From: Streptomyces capitiformicae
GTDB lineage: Bacteria; Actinomycetota; Actinomycetes; Streptomycetales; Streptomycetaceae
Length of the DNA: 64,000 nt
Assembly (NCBI RefSeq): GCF_002214185.1
Contig: NZ_CP022161.1
Span: forward strand, 7,571,486 to 7,635,485
Reading direction: 5' to 3'
Of this stretch, positions 59,185 through 64,000 are shown in pieces (the stretch's first letter is position 1; every line of letters starts with the position of its first letter). The notes beneath the pieces are model-generated. The model worked only from the letters and a program-made list of their open reading frames with translations, did no database searches and was not told the DNA's origin. A program made the translations under genes and the position numbers.

Positions 59185-60798
59185 ATGCGTGGTGCCAGGA
59201 GCGCCAAGTGGGTCGCGGGGGCAGTCGTCGTCGCGCTTTCTGCGACTGCCTGTGGTGGCGGTGGCAGCTCGAACGACGGCAAGAACGACGGCATCGTGTC
59301 GATGGAGATCGGTGAGCCGCAGCACGGCCTCATCCCGTCGAACACGTACGAGACCGAAGGCGGCGAGGTCATCGCCGCGCTGTTCACCGGCCTCACCCAG
59401 CTGAACGCGAACAACGAGGTCGAGAACGACCTCGCCGCGTCCATCGAGTCCCCGGACGCCAAGGTCTGGACGATCAAGCTGAAGGACGGCTACACCTTCC
59501 ACAATGGTGAGAAGGTCACGGCGCAGTCCTTCATCGACGCCTGGAACTACGGCGCCAACCAGGACAACGCGCAGGAGACCAACCCTCTCTTCTCCCACAT
59601 CGCTGGTTACGCGGACCTCAACCCGGGCCCGGAGAAGAAGGTCGCGACGAAGGAGATGTCCGGCCTCAAGGCCGTTGACGACCTGACGCTCGAAGTGACC
59701 CTGGACGCGCCCTTCTCGGCCTTCCCGACCCAGCTGTCCTTCGCCGGCTTCGCCCCGCTGCCCAAGGTCTTCTTCGACGACCCGAAGGCCTTCGAAGAGG
59801 CGCCGATCGGCAACGGCCCCTTCAAGATGGACGGCAAGTTCGAGCACAACGACCACATCAGCGTGGTCAAGTACGACAAGCACCCGAACGCCAAGAGCAT
59901 CGAGGTCAAGGGCGTCAACTTCAAGATCTACTCGAACGCCGACACCTCCTACAAGGACCTCGTCGCGGGCAACCTGGACATCCAGGACACCATTCCGACC
60001 TCGGGTCTGGCCACCGCCAAGACGGACCTGAGCGACCGCTACATCGAGGAGTCGGACTCGGGCGTCGGCTACATCGGCTTCCCGCTGGCGTACAACAAGA
60101 GCTTCCAGGACGTGAAGCTGCGCAAGGCGATCTCGATGGCGATCGACCGGAAGGCGATCTCCGAGAAGATCTTCCTCAACGCGCGTATGCCGGCCGACGA
60201 CTTCATCAGCCCGATCATCCCCGGCTACCGCGAGGGTGTTTGCGGCGACGCCTGCACGCTGAACCCCACCGAGGCCAAGAAGCTCTACAAGGAGAGCGCG
60301 GGCCTGCCGAACGACACCCTCGAGCTGAGCTACAACGCCGACGGTGACCACAAGGCCTGGATCGAGGCCGTGGCCAACCAGGTCCAGCAGAACCTCGGCA
60401 TCAAGGTCACGGTCAAGCCGTACGAGCAGTTCCAGGGCATCCTGAACGACCTCGGCGACAAGAAGCTCCAGGCCGGCTTCCGCATGGGCTGGAACATGGA
60501 CTACCCGCACATGGAGAACTACCTCGCGCCGATCTTCACGAAGAAGGCGATCGAGAACGGCTCCAACTACGCCGGGTACGTCAACGAGGACTTCGAGAAG
60601 CTGGTCAAGAAGGCCGACGAAGAGCCGGACGCCGCCAAGGCGCAGAAGCTGTACCAGCAGGCCGACGACATCCTCCTGCAGGAACTGCCGTACATCCCGG
60701 TCTACTTCTACAAGCTGAACGCCGGCTACAGCGACAAGATCAAGAGCCTGAAGATCGCCGGTGGTGAAGTCCTGTGGGACACGGTGAAGCTCTCCTAA
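59185..60798 (+). CDS. Oligopeptide-binding lipoprotein of an ABC importer (OppA/BldKB-like)
   Basis: The 537-residue SBP family 5 protein has a lipoprotein signal (KWVAGAVVVALSATACGGGG, lipidated Cys about 23) and OppA-type features (YTFHNGEKVTAQSFIDAWNY, GNGPFKMDG, LRKAISMAIDRKAISEKIF, QAGFRMGWNMDYPHMENYL). It captures extracellular peptides. AGGAGG lies 5 nt before the ATG; longer upstream starts lack a site and a signal peptide. First gene of a five-gene Opp/Dpp operon. BldK of S. coelicolor, needed for aerial growth, is a relative, but orthology cannot be settled here. Confidence 0.93.
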   Translation: MRGARSAKWVAGAVVVALSATACGGGGSSNDGKNDGIVSMEIGEPQHGLIPSNTYETEGGEVIAALFTGLTQLNANNEVENDLAASIESPDAKVWTIKLKDGYTFHNGEKVTAQSFIDAWNYGANQDNAQETNPLFSHIAGYADLNPGPEKKVATKEMSGLKAVDDLTLEVTLDAPFSAFPTQLSFAGFAPLPKVFFDDPKAFEEAPIGNGPFKMDGKFEHNDHISVVKYDKHPNAKSIEVKGVNFKIYSNADTSYKDLVAGNLDIQDTIPTSGLATAKTDLSDRYIEESDSGVGYIGFPLAYNKSFQDVKLRKAISMAIDRKAISEKIFLNARMPADDFISPIIPGYREGVCGDACTLNPTEAKKLYKESAGLPNDTLELSYNADGDHKAWIEAVANQVQQNLGIKVTVKPYEQFQGILNDLGDKKLQAGFRMGWNMDYPHMENYLAPIFTKKAIENGSNYAGYVNEDFEKLVKKADEEPDAAKAQKLYQQADDILLQELPYIPVYFYKLNAGYSDKIKSLKIAGGEVLWDTVKLS

Positions 60799-60941
60799 CG
60801 AGCAACCAGCCTTCATAGCGGGCTGAAGGGTGGACGGGGGAAGGCGGAAAGCGCGCCTTTCCCTGTCCACCCTGTCTGCCGTCCGTCGTCCGTCAGCCAC
60901 CCCCCTCCGGCTTCGGGCGAACAGAACCCCCAGGAGAACCA

Positions 60942-61868
60942 ATGGGCCGATTCGTCGCGCGCCGACTCCTTCAGGCGATCCCTGTCCTGATCGGCGCCAC
61001 ATTCTTGATCTTCTGCCTGGTCTTCGCCTTGCCCGGCGACCCGATCCAGGCACTGGCCGGTGACAAGCGCGCCGACCCCAACATCGCGGCGATGCTGCGC
61101 GAGCAGTACCACCTCAACAAGCCGCTCTACATGCAGTATCTGCACTACATGGGCGGCATCTTCACCGGTGACCTCGGCGAGACGTACACGGGACGGCAGG
61201 TCTCGGAGATCGTCTCTGAGCGCTTCCCGGTCACTCTCCAACTCGCCCTGACCGCCTTCGGGATCGAGGCCGTCATCGGTGTGCTCGCCGGTGCCATGGC
61301 GGCGCTGCGCAAGGGCAAGTTCCTCGACAACGTGGTGCTGATCAGCACGCTGGTCCTGGTGTCGCTGCCGGTGTTCGTACTCGGTTCGGTTCTCCAGCTG
61401 CAGCTCGGCGTGGAGTGGAAGCTCACCCCGGTCGCCGGTGTGCAGGACGGGTGGCCCACCAGCTACATTCTGCCGGGCATCGTGCTCGCCTCGACCTCGA
61501 TGGCGTACATCGCCCGTCTGATGCGGACCAGCCTGATGGAGGCGGTGCGTGCCGACTACGTTCGCACCGCGGTGGCCAAGGGCCTGCCGCAGAGCAGGGT
61601 CATCGGCTTCCACGCCATGCGCAACTCGCTGATCCCCGTGGTCACGTTTCTGGGCATGGACCTCGGAGCTCTGATGGGCGGCGCGATCATCACGGAGCGC
61701 GTCTTCAACCTCCCTGGAATCGGGCAGCAGTTGGCTCAGTCGGTCTATCTGCGTGAGCAGCCGGTGGTCGTGGGTCTGGTCACCCTCCTTGTGCTCATCT
61801 ATCTGGTGGCCAACCTTGTCGTAGACGTTCTGTACGCCGTGCTCGACCCGAGGATCCGCTATGCCTGA
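60942..61868 (+). CDS. Peptide ABC transporter permease (DppB/OppB-like)
   Basis: The 308-residue permease has the DppB N-terminus (MGRFVARRLLQAIPVLIGAT), six predicted helices and an EAA-type loop (TAVAKGLPQSRVIGFHAMRN, about 206-225) that contacts the ATPase. AGGAG lies 6 nt before the ATG. It follows the binding-protein gene by 143 bp and overlaps the next permease gene by 8 bp. Confidence 0.95.
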   Translation: MGRFVARRLLQAIPVLIGATFLIFCLVFALPGDPIQALAGDKRADPNIAAMLREQYHLNKPLYMQYLHYMGGIFTGDLGETYTGRQVSEIVSERFPVTLQLALTAFGIEAVIGVLAGAMAALRKGKFLDNVVLISTLVLVSLPVFVLGSVLQLQLGVEWKLTPVAGVQDGWPTSYILPGIVLASTSMAYIARLMRTSLMEAVRADYVRTAVAKGLPQSRVIGFHAMRNSLIPVVTFLGMDLGALMGGAIITERVFNLPGIGQQLAQSVYLREQPVVVGLVTLLVLIYLVANLVVDVLYAVLDPRIRYA

Positions 61869-62808
61869 CAAAACCATCACGAAGGCGCCTGCCGTCGACG
61901 GGGCGGTCCCTCCGGTCGCTTCGACGGAGCTGGCCGAAGGCGAGACGAAGGCCCGCGAGGCGAGCCTGATGAAGGACGCCTTCCACGACCTGGTACGGCG
62001 ACCGCTGTTCATCGTGGCCGCGCTGGTCATTCTGGCGTTGTTGGTGATCGCCGTCGCGCCCGGCCTGTTCACGTCCCGCAGCCCGTTCTCGGACGGCTTC
62101 TGCAATCTTCAGCACTCGCTGGAGAAGCCCGGCTCCGGACACGCCTTCGGCTACGACCTCCAGGGCTGTGACATCTACACCCGTACCGTCTGGGGCACCC
62201 GCAACTCGATCATCGTCGGTGTGGTGACCAGCGTCCTCACCACGTTGGTGGGCGGCGTGCTCGGCATCATCGCCGGGTTGCGCGGCGGCTGGCTCGACAG
62301 CGTGCTGTCCCGGGTGACAGAGGTGTTCTTCGCCATCCCGCTGCTCATCGGTGCCCTGCTGGTGATGGCCATCTTCCAGGCCGGCAACGTATGGACCGTC
62401 GCGCTGGTCATGGCTGCTGTGGGTTGGCCCCAGGTGTACCGCATCATGCGTGGCGCCGTCATCGCCAACAAGCACAACGACTACGTCACGGCGGCCAAGG
62501 CGCTGGGGGCGGGCACTTTCCGTATCGCCTTCCGGCATGTGCTGCCCAACGCGCTGGCGCCGGTCATCGTCATCACCACGATGAACCTCGGTGTCTACAT
62601 CGCGGCCGAGGCGGCCCTGTCCTACCTGGGTGTCGGTGTGCAGTCGCCCGAAATCTCCTGGGGCCTGATGATCAGTGACGCACAGGATCGTTTCCTGACG
62701 TCGCCGCACGCCCTGCTCTTCCCGTCGGCCGCGCTGAGCATCACCGTGCTCGCGTTCATCATGCTCGGCGACGCGGTGCGCGACGCCCTCGACCCCAAGC
62801 TGCGCTGA
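61861..62808 (+). CDS. Peptide ABC transporter permease (DppC/OppC-like)
   Basis: The 315-residue permease has a soluble N-terminal tail (1-50), a first helix (LFIVAALVILALLVIAVAPG), and the EAA loop VTAAKALGAGTFRIAFRHVL (about 212-231), then LSYLGVGVQSPEISWGLMI typical of DppC. It pairs with the preceding permease, whose gene end it overlaps. Confidence 0.95.
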   Translation: MPDKTITKAPAVDGAVPPVASTELAEGETKAREASLMKDAFHDLVRRPLFIVAALVILALLVIAVAPGLFTSRSPFSDGFCNLQHSLEKPGSGHAFGYDLQGCDIYTRTVWGTRNSIIVGVVTSVLTTLVGGVLGIIAGLRGGWLDSVLSRVTEVFFAIPLLIGALLVMAIFQAGNVWTVALVMAAVGWPQVYRIMRGAVIANKHNDYVTAAKALGAGTFRIAFRHVLPNALAPVIVITTMNLGVYIAAEAALSYLGVGVQSPEISWGLMISDAQDRFLTSPHALLFPSAALSITVLAFIMLGDAVRDALDPKLR

Positions 62809-62822
62809 GGAGGGCGTACCTG

Positions 62823-63881
62823 ATGACGATCATCGACAAAACCGCGGACGTTCCCGCGCCGCGCTCCTCCGGGGACGACGGCGGTCCGCTCCTCGAAGTC
62901 CGGGACCTGCACGTCGAGTTCCACACCCGGGAAGGCGTCGCCAAGGCCGTCAACGGCGTCAACTACTCGGTGAGCGCGGGCGAGACGCTCGCCGTGCTCG
63001 GCGAGTCCGGCTCCGGGAAGTCCGTGACCGCGCAGGCGATCATGGGCATCCTCGACATGCCGCCCGGCCGTATCCCCAAGGGCGAGATCCTGTTCCGCGG
63101 CGAGGACATGCTGAAGATGTCCGCCGAGGAGCGCCGGAAGATCCGTGGCGCCAAGATCGCCATGATCTTCCAGGACGCGCTCTCCTCGCTCAACCCGGTG
63201 CTGAGCGTCGGCTACCAGCTCGGCGAGATGTTCCGCGTCCACCAGGGCCTGTCCAAGAAGGAGGCCAAGGCCAAGGCCGTCGAGCTGATGGACCGGGTGA
63301 AGATCCCGGCGGCGGCCGCCCGCGTGGGCGACTACCCGCACCAGTTCTCCGGCGGTATGCGCCAGCGCATCATGATCGCCATGGCGCTGGCCCTGGAGCC
63401 CGACCTGATCATCGCCGACGAGCCCACCACGGCCCTCGACGTGACGGTCCAGGCCCAGGTGATGGACCTGCTCGCGGAGCTTCAGCGCGAGTACAACATG
63501 GGCCTGATCCTGATCACCCACGACCTGGGTGTGGTCGCCGACGTCGCCGACAAGATCGCGGTGATGTACGCGGGCCGGATCGTGGAGTCCGCCCCGGTGC
63601 ACGACATCTACAAGAGCCCCGCGCACCCGTACACCCGAGGTCTGCTGGACTCGATCCCGCGCCTGGACCAGAAGGGCCAGGAGCTGTACGCGATCAAGGG
63701 TCTGCCGCCCAACCTCACCCGTGTTCCGTCGGGCTGCGCCTTCAACCCGCGCTGCCCCAAGGCGGAGGACATCTGCCGTACGGAGATCCCGCCGCTGGCC
63801 CAGGTCACCGACCGGGACGGGGCGGAGCTCGCAGGCCGCGGCAGCGCATGCCACTTCTGGAAGGAGACGATCCATGGCTGA
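62823..63881 (+). CDS. Peptide ABC transporter ATPase (DppD/OppD-like)
   Basis: The 352-residue ATPase has Walker A GESGSGKS (about 61-68), signature FSGGMRQR, Walker [14 protein letters not shown] and the H-loop THDLG. The oligopeptide-ATPase C-terminal extension ([34 protein letters not shown]) includes the cysteines expected for an iron-sulfur site. It overlaps the next ATPase gene by 8 bp. Confidence 0.95.
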   Translation: MTIIDKTADVPAPRSSGDDGGPLLEVRDLHVEFHTREGVAKAVNGVNYSVSAGETLAVLGESGSGKSVTAQAIMGILDMPPGRIPKGEILFRGEDMLKMSAEERRKIRGAKIAMIFQDALSSLNPVLSVGYQLGEMFRVHQGLSKKEAKAKAVELMDRVKIPAAAARVGDYPHQFSGGMRQRIMIAMALALEPDLIIADEPTTALDVTVQAQVMDLLAELQREYNMGLILITHDLGVVADVADKIAVMYAGRIVESAPVHDIYKSPAHPYTRGLLDSIPRLDQKGQELYAIKGLPPNLTRVPSGCAFNPRCPKAEDICRTEIPPLAQVTDRDGAELAGRGSACHFWKETIHG

Positions 63882-64000
63882 GCTCAGCAAGACGGACGAG
63901 CCGCAGGACGCCACGCCGAACGTCTCCGACGTCGAGGTCGTCGACGCGCACTCCGAGGCGGAGGCCGTAGCCGCCATCGAAGCGCCCGTCGAGCGCGGTG
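63874..64000 (+). CDS. Second peptide ABC transporter ATPase (DppF/OppF-like), N-terminus only
   Basis: The 42 visible codons ([20 protein letters not shown] and an acidic continuation) precede the ATPase core, which lies beyond the window. ATG follows AAGGAGA and overlaps the previous stop. Identity is inferred from operon order (binding protein, two permeases, two ATPases). Confidence 0.65.
   Translation, partial: MAELSKTDEPQDATPNVSDVEVVDAHSEAEAVAAIEAPVERG

Overview
The window is high-GC actinobacterial DNA, almost certainly Streptomyces. The signs are frequent GTG and TTG starts, rare TTA codons, gamma-butyrolactone (GBL) signalling genes, SARP and LAL regulators, an actinobacterial SdhCAB operon, TypA and a BldK/Opp-type peptide transporter. 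No rRNA, tRNA or CRISPR was seen.

Region 1 (1-26.4 kb) is a specialised-metabolite locus. Its regulatory part holds a truncated LAL regulator, a FadR-type repressor, an AfsA/ScbA-type GBL synthase divergent from a GBL receptor, two short-chain reductases, a catalytically defective IS701-type transposase homologue, a second GBL-receptor-like TetR and a PimR-like SARP. The structural part holds a type II thioesterase, a monooxygenase/epoxide-hydrolase fusion, a group D flavin monooxygenase, a class III aminotransferase, acyl-CoA carboxylase beta and epsilon subunits, a secreted bicovalent-flavin oxidase, an MFS exporter, a flavodoxin-fold reductase and the KR-ACP-reductase end of a type I PKS. 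This gene set strongly recalls the coelimycin (cpk) type of reductively released, transaminated polyketide alkaloid cluster. The rest of the PKS is missing: near 26.40 kb the KR abuts, out of frame, a 5' fragment of rpoA. This is either a real deletion/translocation scar or an assembly chimera.

Region 2 (26.9-31.4 kb) is a compact block with less GC-biased codons: a class III phospho-lyase-like enzyme, a hydroxylysine-kinase-like phosphotransferase, a HAD protein and a ROK regulator. A palindrome overlaps the -35 box of the first gene. It looks like a small catabolic system for a phosphorylatable amino alcohol or hydroxy-amino acid.

Region 3 (31.6-64 kb) looks like ordinary core chromosome: a threonine-synthase-like enzyme, a secreted subtilisin convergent with a serpin, a GntR regulator, SPOR and NUDIX proteins, an HATPase plus SpoIIE phosphatase pair, SdhCAB, lipoproteins, TypA, a SigE-type sigma factor with membrane partner, a secreted-protein gene broken by an amber codon, and an oligopeptide ABC operon running off the right edge.

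Control features cross the regions. Two AT-rich inverted repeats resembling GBL autoregulatory elements lie in front of the two receptor genes. Three cluster genes carry TTA codons, which implies bldA control. A repeat family with inverted ends sits directly at the stop codons of three unrelated genes.
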